Source: Botryotinia globosa
Lineage: Eukaryota; Ascomycota; Leotiomycetes; Helotiales; Sclerotiniaceae
NCBI GenBank assembly: GCA_014898425.1
Contig: RCSZ01000004.1
Location: 2,666,001 to 2,730,000 of the forward strand
DNA length: 64,000 bases
Direction: 5' to 3'
Position 1 is the first letter of the stretch. The number at the start of each line of letters is the position of its first letter. A program made the position numbers and the translations under genes. Positions 9,602-22,212 of this stretch are shown piece after piece. The notes below the pieces were generated by a model. It was not told the origin of the DNA. It saw nothing but the letters and a program-made list of their open reading frames with translations, and made no database searches.

Positions 9602-12600
9602 GTTGATGTCGACGATAGTGATGTGATAAGAGTAAAGTTCAAGCTTTGACTGTTGTCCTAATTCCAATACTGGTAATTGAGTTCAGAATATATAATAAAT
9701 ATCGAAGAACGGGTAAAAGAGGGGTCCAGCACTAAGGTATATATCTAGTCACGGAATAATTTCCACTCCACTGACAATCATACTATCTAACCACTGGATC
9801 AATTTCCATTTATTTAACACTCCCAAGTTTTACCCACTCAAACACTGGTTATCGGGCATGGTGCACATACGTACATGACGATACATGGTTCCTCCAGGGC
9901 TCTCCACAGCTAGTTTATTCAAGATTTCCACAGCCACTACTGACAAGGTGTTCGGGCAGACTAGTCAATTGCGAATTGCGACAAGTTAACATACTAGACC
10001 CCGACCTGTCAAAGGGTGAAGCTACCTAGTTGAGTAGGATATCCGCTCACAAATCCTTTGGTACTTCATGTCTTGTGTGATAGGCATTTAGCCACGACGA
10101 GAATAGAAATTTGAACCTCATTCGGCTTCATTCCCCATATCCAACATTCCCATAGCGACGATACCGCACAAAAATCACTCGGGCATTAACCATGCTTATT
10201 CTATGTGATTCTCCAACCACGGGTTCTACAAATGCAAGTGCGGTTGTCTGTTCCGTTAACACCCATCACCTATCAGGATTCAGGAATCGGCACCGGTGCA
10301 TCATGCGTACAAAGTATCCTCGTAGTTCTCAGCCGTTCCCTTGCAAATACCACCAACTACGTTTGTTAAACGTTTTCTCTTTGACGTTACAATTGGTTCC
10401 CCAAGCACATGGTATACCAGCATCCCCACAATTCCCATCAATCATTCTCAAATCAAAGGGCGCCAGGTTACCCCTCCACGCAAACCCATGTTTGTATATA
10501 TTTATCGCTCGCCGCTGCATCCATTAATTTTCTGTATTGGTTTTTTTTACCTAGGTTTTTGCCAATTGCGTTCCTTATCGATATTTTCTCTCTTAATGTA
10601 TTTACTAAGTAGTTGGGGCATGAACTCGAAAATTCTTATCGCAGATATCTGACCACTTGTCACCCTGTAAACATTTCCACACTACTCGAATCCCTCGCAG
10701 CGTTTCGGCGATTTACGCCAATCAATCAAAATCAATCCCCATAAGCTTTACTCACCTACCTAGCTTGATATGGAAAATACGGCGGCCATCAAGTGCCGCC
10801 GTTGGCGATGCTAACGACATCGCTTATTGTAGCTCTGGAACCATACAGTCAAGGGTTTGCTGGAACTGGGTATCTAACCGACTACATGACTTGCCAATGC
10901 AGTTTAGCTTTCACCCTAAATATCATAATACAGCTGCCTTGAGGTTCGTGAATCGTGAGGCTGGAGGACTAGAAAATTATGGGAATTTTAGTTGGGGTCC
11001 ATCAGTTATAATAGAAATCGACTCTCTGGTACAATCCCAAGGAGTTGAAGATCTTCACAGCTCCAATCTCCATGGGCTTGGCTTCTGGTAATTTATGGCG
11101 GTATCCCAGCGGAAGATATAAGGACTTCGGTAAACAATAGCCCAGAATGGGATTCATATCCGACGGTGTCCACTTTCTTCGATGTGAGAGTCCTCCCCCA
11201 AGACTACTAATATCATGCAGTAGCGTAGTTTTTGAACCGGTCACATGAACGGATGTCCCGTCCTTTTCCTTCTTTGATATTATTCCGTGATATCGTCATA
11301 AGGATTATGGTGGAAGCTAATGCTCACCGTCGTTTGAGGTCATAATAGCACCTAGAATGCATGTGTGTGATAAGATGTGATATGACCATGTCTGCCATGT
11401 GTAAACGCTGTTTCTTTGCACATCAATCCTTTTGAACATCTTGAAGCTGGAAGTCGTAATCCTCATCCTGAATCCTTTGTTTCTGTTTCATGCAAACGTC
11501 TGTGATTCTACGCGCTTGTCGTGTTCGCACAGTGCTTTTTATTTCGAAGCCCTGTTCCTTGTAGCGCGAGTTAGACCCCAGGTCAATAATTTCCCAACGG
11601 ATACGCATCTTTAGTCCACCAGCCATGAAAACGCCACGTGCGGAAGACGAGATCCATTTCCATGGTATTACCACAGCCATAGACGGAAGGATCGAAACCT
11701 GGGCCTTTGAGAACCTTAATGGTACATGCTAGTTGACAGGAATATATGAACGAAGCGCCGATACCTGATACGACTTATCTTAGCACTGTCTTAGCCATTT
11801 CATTCGTGAGCTTGTCAACCCTCCGATGTTTTTCCGGCGGTGCCTAATGATTGATGTTGACTGCCTTGAGCTATGTTCCAACTTCACTGAACATCCAGCC
11901 CTGATCTTTAAATATCTTTGGCATTACCTCCTTTTCTGGACCGAAACGCGATTTTAGCCGATGAATTTCTCAAGATTCGATTCCCCTGGGCCATATCGTC
12001 GATCTGGTACCAACCATGGGAATAAATGGGAATAATTAACGTACAATCGCCCAAGTGTACTTGATGTTAAGCTTCACTATGTGGACATCCTGAACTCTAA
12101 GCGCCTTCATGTCGTAAGATTTCCGATTCGAAGTCGACACTACGTTAGGACGCGAATGCCGTTTGCCTTAATGATCTGCCGTAATAAACCCCCTGTTGTC
12201 TGAATATAAATTGCTTCCAAATTGCTTCCAGGTAAGAATCGCGTGGCAACTGTTACCGGCGATGTCAAATGGATCGATTGAGTTTGGGGGCATCGACCTT
12301 CCTCTTTTGCTACCATAGAGTAACATGACGAGTCGAGCGCTAGAACGCTGTGCCAAAAATACACATTGTGATGGAAACAAATTCCAGAATAAAAATGCCT
12401 ATTGCTGACAGCCCGCAGGGAGTCGCAATCTAAAAAAAACTTATCAATCCATCAAATGCTTATGAGGAAGGACCCCCAAGTTTATATACCTCTTGTCCCT
12501 TCGTTTGCTGCCTCAATACCCCATTCTCCTACAAACTCCAATCATACCACACACCTACCACTTCTAATGGAAGGAATACTTTCCGGCCAATCAAGGTTCC

Positions 12601-12705
12601 CCTCCCACGTCTTCAAGGCAAGAATGGGGTATTTATCTCGAATTGTTTTGAATTTTTAGTACTTAAAAAATGCCACTGTTGAACACAGGCACTCTCGTGG
12701 TCTTT
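9602..12705. other. Long intergenic region
   Basis: About 3.1 kb without a supported gene. An 85-codon minus-strand ATG frame at 11680-11423 is rich in charged residues near its end, but it has no recognised domain and no splice-linked partner, so I do not call it. Confidence 0.4.
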
Positions 12706-14186
12706 GTCCTGACTAGGGTTGAGCATATATAATATAATATTTGAATATATTAATCAACAAATTATGATATATAATATTAATCAAACAAATTATATATCGA
12801 TTTTTCCTATATAATAAATTTAAAAGAAAAATCAAATTGAAATCTTTAAAAATAAGATTTTTTTCTGAAATTATATAATTTTATATTATATAATATAAAT
12901 CATATAATATAAAAATCCATAATAGCTTTTTTGACTTATCTCATCCTTAGATTATACGGTGATTATATAATTTTTTTAGCTTTGATTTCGAGGCAGAAAC
13001 TTTACAAAGGATTATCATTATAAGATTTAAAACAATTTGGTTTTGGTTTTAATATGAAAATCAACAATTTGTTATTTTTCGATTTTTCAATTAAAGATTA
13101 TAAATTATTCAACAATTGTATTACTTTGATACAGATTCAATATATATAGATAGATTTTCTTATTATTTTGATATATTTTTTATTATAATAGCTTTATTCA
13201 ATTATATATATATATATTGAAAATATATATTTTTGAAAACCAATATTTTATTAAATTAAGTATTCACCTTTTTTGAAATCTATTATTATTATTATTTCTA
13301 ATTAAAAAAAATATATTCTGAAGATTTTCTAATCAATTTGATTTCTATTATATATCTCAATCCTTTTTAAAAGATTAGGATTATTGATTTCAAAAAGGTT
13401 GAGTACTTTTAAGATTAAAAATCCATCTATTTTGAAATTATATATTTTAAATTTAAAATATTTTGGAATTCAAATTGAAAAGCAATTCAATTATTATTGA
13501 TAATATAATTCTAATACTATTAATATTATTGAGAAAGTTATTAGTATATTTAATTTAATAAAGCAATTCGATTAATACTATTTTTATTATTAATAAAAAT
13601 ATTTTGAAATAATTGAAAATAATTTAACTGATTTGAAAAAAAATCTTTTCAATTGAATTATACAATAATCACAATTTCAATCAATTCGATATAGATTTAA
13701 ATAATAATATCAATTGAACTTTTTTGAATACTCTAATTAGTTTTTTAATAAATGATAATTGAAAGGGTAAAATATATTATTGAAATGCTTTTATTAAACA
13801 AATTGAGTTATATATCAAAAATATATCTAAATACTTTCAGACTTTTAAGGAAATAAACACCCCTTGATTTTTTATTGACTAAAAAAAATTTAATTATTAA
13901 TAAGCCACAATATTATTATAAAAAAGATTAAAATATTAAATATTTATTAGAATTTAATGAAATATATTTTATTGATAAAGAGAATTTGAAAATGAGATAA
14001 TTTTTGATAACCCATTAGAAAATACCTTCGAACTTTCCTCACTTTTATTCATTCTAAGGGTTTGATTGGCTGTCAAATCACATGTATAATCTTGGCGTAA
14101 TATTTTATACCAATCAAAAAACATTATATTATAAAAATATGTAATCCTTAGCTGGATTATATAATTTGCCCAACCCTAGTCCTGAC
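12706..14186. mobile_element. Degenerate, AT-rich hAT-family DNA transposon with 8-bp target duplication
   Basis: The element itself spans 12714-14178 (1,465 bp). Its ends are inverted repeats: TAGGGTTGAGCA at the left and, read on the minus strand, TAGGGTTGGGCA at the right, 11 of 12 identical and followed on both sides by AT-rich sequence. Exactly outside are direct copies of GTCCTGAC at 12706-12713 and 14179-14186. An 8-bp duplication plus TAGGGnTGGGCA-like ends is the hallmark of hAT elements. The interior is extremely AT-rich with stops in all frames and no transposase remnant I can read, while both flanks have ordinary composition, with the change falling at the element boundary. This is what repeat-induced C-to-T mutation (RIP) would leave. 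It may be a former autonomous copy with internal deletion or a non-autonomous derivative. Confidence 0.9.
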
Positions 14187-15177
14187 GCTCGTCCAGCTTT
14201 TCCCGAAGATGGGGTTTAACTGGAGACAGAATAAGGAAGTGTTAAAGTTTAACTTCATTTCCTTCCTGGAACGTGACCGTGCTACAGTATCAAAGTTCTG
14301 CACCTGATCGACACGACGTTAAACTTTATAAATATGCATTCATGTCCCGTTCCTCAGCCTTACAGAACCTAGATATTCAAAACACGAGCTACTCTAGATA
14401 CACGTGAAAAGAACCACTCCCGCTAGACCCCAATTGCTAGAAGCTTTGTGCCCAGAAATGTAGGAAAAAACTTTAACTCACCGACATGCAACAAATCAAA
14501 TTGATCAGTAAACAAATCCCATCCCATCTTCCAGATCCCGTTCTTTCTAGCCCTGTCATCCCATCCTCAATCCCTTCGCGCACATGGCAAACAAGCATTC
14601 CGTTCTGCACACCAGCTCTAGGTTAACCTCCAAGCCGTTCCAAGTCACCGGGTCCGAAAACTCTCGGCTCCGGCGCTGGAGGAACCAAATTTTCGGGAAA
14701 ACCTCTTCTCACATGAATAAAATGTGTATCGATACCCTTGTGCATGTTCTACCAGATGAATTGCATTAAATTTCTACGCTATCTATGCACTGCATGGCAT
14801 AATTATCCGCAGCCCCTTGCGACTGCCCGTCCCGTTTCGCTTCCACGACATCGGGATCCAGAACAAATAACTGATAGTACACGACCACGTTCATTCTTTG
14901 CCATAATAAGCTCATTTTTAGTGTTTAAAATCTCTTTGATGAAAAACTTTTGTTTGCCGTCAAGTGAGTAATCATGGAAACCATTGGGCAGCTATTGATT
15001 CTGCCGAAACAGACTTTTAACGCTGTGGAGTCAAATATCAATGTTCCTGAGCACATGCCAGACAGTACCCTCCTTAATATCATCGTATGAAACAAACTCC
15101 AAGGTTTTTCCTAACTGTTTTTTCCCCCTTCTTTTACTTTCAATTCCTTCTCTCACTTCCATACTGTCTCAGCTGCA
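14187..15177. other. Intergenic
   Basis: I see no gene or structure here beyond the presumed 3' UTR of the next gene. A 61-codon frame at 14584-14769 has no support. Confidence 0.4.
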
Positions 15178-18100
15178 CTAACAATCATCGTCGTCGGGTG
15201 GTGGACTCTCATTTCGATACTGTGCACGCGATATAGCCTTGGCTTTCTCAAACGCAGCAGTCTCATCCATTGAGTTGTCTTGAAACTGTGCGAGCGATGT
15301 ACTATCTTTCCAATGCGCTTCAGATGACATAACCTCTGCAAGCTTGGTACTTTTGTGGATTGGTGTGCGCCCTTGTGCAGTCGAACCCTCATCATCTTTG
15401 CGCATAGTCAGAATAAGTCGCGGCTTGACTTTTTTGTGTTTGTCCTTGGTATCTTCTCTCGCCGGTTCGACCGGTCCAGTTTCGCCCAATGAAATCAATG
15501 ACATTCTTATTGCCTTTTGAAGATCATCTTCCTCTTCCTCTAGTATTTGCGGTGAAGCTTGTGAGCTCCATTTTCCTATCGCTGCACCATATTCGGCGTT
15601 AACACGTGGGTCTCCCGTTATCAAAGGGGGGTTGTGATTTTCGTAATCTTCACACAATTTCTTGTCGTCATGTGTCTCGTCAACGTAAAAATCCTCCCTC
15701 TTTTCCAAATATTCATGTTCTGCTTCCAGAAGTTCCAATCGACTTTCCAGATTTTTGTACTCCTTGGAGCCATAGGGGAGCTCACACAGTTGTTTTTCTA
15801 GCTGGTCTGACTCCGTCTCTACAGCTGATATTAATTGATTGTAATTCATAAATCTGTCATGGGAGAACCAGCGCGAAGAATTCTTCGCATCATCACGCCC
15901 ACATCCATTTGCTACAGGTCGCATGTTGGAGTCTATTATATCAAAAATGATTCTGGCCGCCCTCTGTCGATCATCTTCGGTTGCCGGAACTTCCATAGAA
16001 ACCGCTTTATCCCGGATATCTTGTAATTCTCTCTTCTTTTGTTCTCTCACAGTCTTGTCACTATCGCTCGACCTGTTCTGCCCGAGAATTTCCATGATAG
16101 CCATCGACTCATGCTGTAAACAACGCAATTCGATAACCAGACTACGACTAGCTGTCTCTATCTTTTCCTTTTCTTCGTCGGTAATTAATTTTCCGTTGAC
16201 ACGCACCCGCGGTCCTCGACTTGATTTTGTTTTTGGAGTTGGGGATGGGGGTAGGCCTACGGCTACTGTGTTTGATTCGATGCCTTGATTAGCCATGGTA
16301 CTTTTATGATGCTCTGAACATTGCTCCGAGGAAGATGAAGGAGGAACCGTCCGTGGTTCATTTTCAAGCTTTCTTCGCTTATGCGTTTGAAGCTCTCTTT
16401 GCTTGCACAGTTCAATTCCTGTCGTGTCTGACAGCTTGACATTATCATAATTATCGACTCTTCCTTTTAACATTAATTCTCTGGCCTTTTCATCAGTCAA
16501 AGGCTCCCACTCATTGCCGTTGTTTTTAACTTCCTGGTAATGTAGACGGAGAATTTTTCTAGGTTCACCTTTAGCGTCCCAATCCTCATCTGAATAGTCT
16601 TCTTCATTGATTATATGCCTGCGTCGAAGTCTTCTGGCTCTGAAATCATCTGCGGTGTCGTTTTGAGCTCTGGCTGTAGAGAATATGCGCTGCGATGAGT
16701 CAGGTCGATTAGCAGCAGTGGATCCTTGTAATGGTACCAGAGGAAAAGGATCTGGAAATTCCCAGGGCTCTCGAGGTCGCAACGAATAGTCTCTGGGTTC
16801 ATAAACGTACTTGGGGCGTCTTGGTGGAGAAAAGCTTCCCTCGGACTGTGCACCACCTTCGTCACCCATGTTTACATCATTATTCGTTGTGGACTTTGGC
16901 ACATCCATAGAAGATAAGTTTTTAAAGAGTTGGCTTTGTGGAGGCGATTGAGCCACTCCCAATTCTGACGAAAAAAACATAGTTTCACTACCTGTCCAAT
17001 ATTCCGGAGGGGTTCTTGGATAGCTACCCGGCATACTTGGAAGATCATAGCTCCCGGGATGTCTGAAATCTTCGTCTGGTACAGAATTTCTTCTCTCAAT
17101 CACTGTAAAAGAAGAAGAGGTTTCACTTTCAGTGTCACTTTCAGTATCGTTATTGTAGTTATTGTCTGAATTCGGATCAGAGATTAACGGTGTGTGAAAA
17201 TCTACTGTGATGTTCGTATAAGAGGGGGGTGGGGGCCAGCACTTAGCGAATGCGCTAGTATCACTGAGATCTAGATTGGTACCATGACATCGCTGCGAGA
17301 TATATGCCTGGTCAAGGTCAGTCAATTGAAACATAGCTTTTTCAGGAGCACATACATCTAAAATTTGAGACCACTTGTTGTCGTTGAGCATGTTTGAGCT
17401 CGAGCTTGTAAAAGGTTGAAAATCTACATGGGTGTTAGACATCAAGTTGCAAGTAAGCTTGGTGAGCAATAGGCTTACAACGGCGAGGATATGTACTGGC
17501 CTTGCGGCACGCAGGTCGAGAAGCAGGATTGATTTTTCTCGTGATGCCGTTAAGCCATAACTTTCCTGGTGCGTTTTTGTATTTCATGTTCTTATTACAA
17601 AGTGATTGCTTGTGAAACGTTTTTCTCTTCGACCTCGATCTTATATTTGACCAATGAGATCGACGGATACGGCCTTCTTGTTCTTGGTCCTCCTTTGGCA
17701 CCAACTCTGTGCCATTCAGTCCTTGAAGTTGTACTGACTTCATGGGCAGGTCTTGAATGATTGAGAGACTAACAGATCATTAACAAGTACTCTCGCTGGA
17801 ATTATGACTTAGTACCTTTGATCACGTTTGGCTATGGTCTTTGGATTAGGGCTTGTATGTGCGGTTGATTTGGAGAGTAATACTTACGAGTTACAGGCCT
17901 CTTTGAAAGACCGGAGTATTGTGTTGATACTCTGAGATTGTGCCAGCTTTCATTGCGTACCTACAAATCGACACAGATCAGTCTTTGGAAGTCCGAATTT
18001 TACCAACCTAGTCTACTGAGCTGTTGGTCGGTTACCTCTTTTAGCTTTGAATCAGGTTTTCTGTAGCTCTGATCATCACTATCTCGTATCTCCGTCACTT

Positions 18101-18215
18101 CACCAAGCGCTGTTTGCATATCAATCGGTAAAGTTCTATGGTCAGATTGCGGCAAGAGGGGAATATTTTCTGTAGGAGTGAAACCCATCAAATCCTCTGA
18201 ATCAACGGATTCCAT
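15178..18215 (-). CDS. Large protein with two UIM-like motifs, four exons
   Basis: Exons 18215-18036, 17960-17888, 17751-17479 and 17423-15178 join in one frame through introns of 75, 136 and 55 bp, giving about 923 residues (941 if the in-frame ATG at 18269 is used). The last exon alone encodes about 750. Most of the chain is polar and probably disordered, with acidic, Ser-rich and Lys/Arg patches (for example RARRLRRRH) and a helical Glu-rich stretch in the C-terminal third. Near the C-terminus, EEEEDDLQKAIRMSL (about 15535-15491) fits the ubiquitin-interacting motif: acidic run, hydrophobic, Ala and Ser at the conserved spacing. A second, weaker copy, DETAAFEKAKAISRAQ, lies at about 15270-15220. 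So a role in reading ubiquitin on a partner is plausible. No catalytic domain is recognised. The first two introns are less certain than the third. Confidence 0.75.
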
Positions 18216-20551
18216 TTCTATAAAATTATCCAGGTTGTTGTAAAACAACATAGAAGATCTCAAGACCACCTTGTTTATTGCTCAAGATCTTCGAAGCCTT
18301 CTATGCATTCATGAAAATCTTTAATGAACCTCGAATTTGCGTGAGTATTGATGACACCTGAGGAAGCTGGATGGAATGGTAGTTGTCAAAATGTCCTAGA
18401 ATCTGCTGGAGTGAGAACTGGGATGTCGGCAAAATCTATTTGTATGTGAGTTCCAATCAGCGGAGAGAACTTTGCGTTGAGGATCTCCTTCGAGGCCTCA
18501 AGGCAGAATCTGATGTGTAGAATCTATATGTACAATAACAAAACTGTAGAGAATAATCGTCCCATAAATAAGGAGGGACTGGTGCATTTCGAAAGTACTG
18601 ATGCATGGATCAAATGTATTGTTTTCTTTTAAGGTGTAAACACCTCCTAAATTGTTACAAGAGAATAAAAGCAAGGAAGATTGTTCACCTGCTCTTGCTT
18701 TTAATTCCCTACCGCGTATGCCTCTCGTGAGACAATCTATATCAAAATGAAGGTGCCTTCGTGAATCCAGAACTTTGATGGAAGGTGCCGAAAGTCAAAA
18801 GGCATAATAAAGTCATATTGAACCCTAAGATTCTAAATCTATTCGGCTATGGCTTTCTACCACATTGCGCATCCCAAAGAAATTTTACCTTCGTGGATGA
18901 ATCTGGAGATAAGCCGATATGTCGAAGACCTTCAATTTCATTCAGTCTCGTGTAACATTTTATTGCATGGCACACTTACATATTTTAGGTCCAAGTCATT
19001 GTCTTACTGCCTCTGAAATATCCGCACCAGCTCGCTACACACCAAGATGTCTCCCTTTTCTCCAAAGTTCGCTGTTTATATCGCAATCGAACCAGAAACT
19101 CCATGTTGCAATAAGCCAGACACTATTGCCTATAGAAGCAATGAACAACCACTCGAAGGAAAATCCCCACTGTCCCGATAGTGAGCTTTGAATCAACAGC
19201 ATCAATATTTGTCACTCAATTGCCATAGCGAAACTTTGTTTTGGATATGTGATACTGATTACATAGTCATGAAGCGTTTGAAGTCCGTAAAACCACTTTC
19301 CATACCTACCGAAGGGTTGCACAATCGATTCAATTGTCAAATGACAAAGCAGGCTTGACCGCTAAAGCCAAAAGGAGCAACAGTCAGATCGAAATTACAC
19401 GTAAATAACCATCAGGTAATTTGCACTGATATATAAAATCGGATGAAAGCAAAAGAGAAATGAGAATAGCGGTTGCACAACGTGAACTTGTGAGAATCTC
19501 ATCACCTTGCCATGATATGTCCCTACCATATCAATGACGCTGGATGTAAAAGCTTCAATATTAACTTGTGATATCATTACCCAGTCCTATTCACGCTCGT
19601 ATAAGGGTACAACGAGTGACGAGCTGGGCGCAGGACGGATTAAAATAAAAAGAAACAGAAAGGGATGTCTGGGAAAGATACAGTCACGTGATATATCGAG
19701 AATAATAAGTCTTTGCTTGAGTTCGTCTCGAAAATATCTCGTTTTTTGTAACAAAGATCTTGATATATTCAGCCATAGATCAGAACCCAACAATCGGGGG
19801 TTTCAACTCGACCAAGACGTACATAGTTTACGCACCTCAAATATGACTATAAAATGCCCACTCAGCAGCGGACGTCGTCAACATCGAACAAACGACGTTT
19901 GTTCAGCCCTGTACTTGGGTCTCACTGCGGTATCTTTGTCGCTCCTGATTGACAACTTTCAAGGATAAAAGAAGTCTCGCACTTAGCCTTCTTCGAACAA
20001 TTTCCCACTCAAAGAAGGATTCCCGAACTTCTATTGAAACGAAGTCGATCTTCAATTCAGATCTAGATCATGATAGAGCTCTTTGTTGAGTTGCGGAACA
20101 TGAGCATTCCGAGCTTGGCATAAACTCATCTCCTCTAGATGGTCAGCTTACGAGAGTATGAAATAAGTCATAAATTCCAACGTTCGATGTTGTTACGATT
20201 GAAAACGATTGCTGACTGTAGAATAAAGAAGTCTAGATGTCGTCTTCTTCTTTCTAGTAGAAATATTCCGCCGCCATTATTCCCAAGGTGTGACTTCACG
20301 GAACAGTCCATGAGAGCTAATTGGCTGACTTTCTGTCTAGAAGGGATTTGCACATTTTTGCGGGGGTATTGAATAGCCAGTCATCAAAAGAAGATGACGG
20401 TCGTTGTGATATTCACGGAGCTTTGAAAGCAAAACAGAAAGGGGTGCGTTTCTTTCAAGAAACTGAAGTCAGCAATTATAAAGCGAGTGTAGAATCCCCA
20501 GGGCATGATGGACTGTCACTTGAAGTATCCACTCGGATTGCACACAACAGT
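18216..20551. other. Intergenic
   Basis: About 2.3 kb between divergent genes. No supported coding frame. TATAAA at 20477-20482 lies 75 bp before the next ATG. Confidence 0.4.
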
Positions 20552-21106
20552 ATGAAGATTTTCAACGCAGTAATTCTATGTCTCTTCGCTAGTATTCAGG
20601 TAGCTATTGCTGCTACCAGTACTTCTACACTTTCATCATGCACAACCCAATCCGCTACCAAATCTGTTGCCGTAGTTAAAACCATCACAACACGCAGAGG
20701 CGAATATTTCTACGCTTCCAATACTTTCTATAGACCTCCTCCAACAACGGTTACCGTTACCCTTCCCGCCAGATCCACAATTACCACCACTACCCAAACA
20801 ACTCCCCCTGCAGCAGTTATGGCTAGGGCCACAGACCCTGTAGTGATTGGTGTTGACGAAGCCTCGAAGAAACCTCGAAGTATCCCCGATGATGCTTCAC
20901 GCGGGATCTCTCTTCCACGAATTGTGCCTAACAGGTTCAACTTCCGATCTCTATCTCCAAGGAATCTGTATCCCTCTGTGGTATACTGTGTATATGAGAT
21001 CAGACGATTCTCAATCACGACAGTTACGGGTGCACAACAAACCGTAACAAAGACTGTCACCCCAAAATACACAACGACGACTGTAGTTCAAACTATAACG
21101 GTATAA
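20552..21106 (+). CDS. Small secreted Thr/Val-rich protein
   Basis: The chosen ATG at 20552 opens with a clear signal peptide (MKIFNAVILCLFASIQVAIA), giving 184 residues. The same frame is open back to 20321, but the extra 77 codons are unlike secreted-protein N-termini. The mature part has Thr-rich stretches (TITTTTQTTPP and, at the end, VTKTVTPKYTTTTVVQTITV) flanking a more complex middle with several Arg and Pro, and four cysteines. Thr/Val-rich tails of this kind are common in fungal wall or mucin-like proteins and are likely O-mannosylated. No GPI signal is seen. A TATAAA at 20477-20482 supports the start. The family is not recognised. Confidence 0.65.
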   Translation: MKIFNAVILCLFASIQVAIAATSTSTLSSCTTQSATKSVAVVKTITTRRGEYFYASNTFYRPPPTTVTVTLPARSTITTTTQTTPPAAVMARATDPVVIGVDEASKKPRSIPDDASRGISLPRIVPNRFNFRSLSPRNLYPSVVYCVYEIRRFSITTVTGAQQTVTKTVTPKYTTTTVVQTITV

Positions 21107-22212
21107 CGACAACCTTCGTTCGATCCTAGGATGCTTGCTACTTCGTCAATTATCGGACAAGATGTACTAAGTCGATCTTTCACCACTATAGCAACTGCTT
21201 CTCGTCAATAGGTTTTGCGATAGGATATGTACCATGCGAACACTATGATTTATCCGTTGAACAGATACACATCACAACATTCGTTACAGGCGCTGATATT
21301 GTGGAGAATTTCTTTGTATGCTGGTTCGAACAGTGCCTAGTAGTTCTACACCAAAGAGGCACGATCGGGATTTGAGTTATGAACTACAACCCCGGAAATT
21401 TTGGGCTTGATTTCAAAAGCAGACGCTATTTATGATACAAGAGTGAAAAGAAAAAAAATGTTCAAGCGTGAATTATGTTGGCATTGGGGGATTTACTAAA
21501 CCGTTGCACAACATATTCCTCCAAAAAGTTTGGTCATGTAAAGTACAAAAGTAATTTGATTTGATCACTGATGGATGATAAGGTCTGGACCATGTTGCGT
21601 TGATAATGTAATTACGTCCACTTTGTAAATTTTGGAAGCAATCCATTACGACGCTTGCAACATCAGTAGATAAAATCTGCAGTTGCATCCTACCACAGTC
21701 AACCAGAGATCTATCAGACTCCACACAAACTCCTTCGCTAAAATAGAGAGAACTCACTATGATCAGACCAGGAATAATGCGTAACAATCTCACAGTGCAA
21801 TTCGTTATGATCAAACACTCACAAATCATGAATAGGCATGGTGCAGACAAGCATTTGAAATAAAAGTATATCATATTGCATTAGTTATTCATATGTATCC
21901 GAAACCTGCCTAAAAATCCCAATCCCGTTCTAAGCCACAGCCCACAGTATGCCCCCAAGACAAACGAACACCCGAATGAAAGGCTTTTCATGCTCAAAAC
22001 AAACTGTGACGCTCGTCATGCATCCACCTGCCGTCACAATTATCATTACTCTATTAATTCCGACTCAAGGAAATTGATGCCATCCCCAGGCAAATTATTA
22101 AAATTTCAACTCGAAACGAACGAATGAATGAGAGAAAGTTCATCAACGAGCGAGAAGATATTAAGTCGATTAAGCCATAGATGAAATGGAACAACCCATT
22201 TGCGTCCTCGTG
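21107..22212. other. Intergenic
   Basis: Convergent with the laccase gene. No supported gene or repeat is seen in about 1.1 kb. Confidence 0.4.

Noticed and set aside
11423..11680. 85-codon minus-strand ATG frame ending in charged residues
   Set aside because: No family resemblance, no promoter or splice support, and an isolated position in gene-poor DNA.
12714..14178. AT-rich block as a mitochondrial DNA insertion or centromere-like segment
   Set aside because: Inverted terminal repeats and an exact 8-bp duplication at the composition change show a DNA transposon instead.
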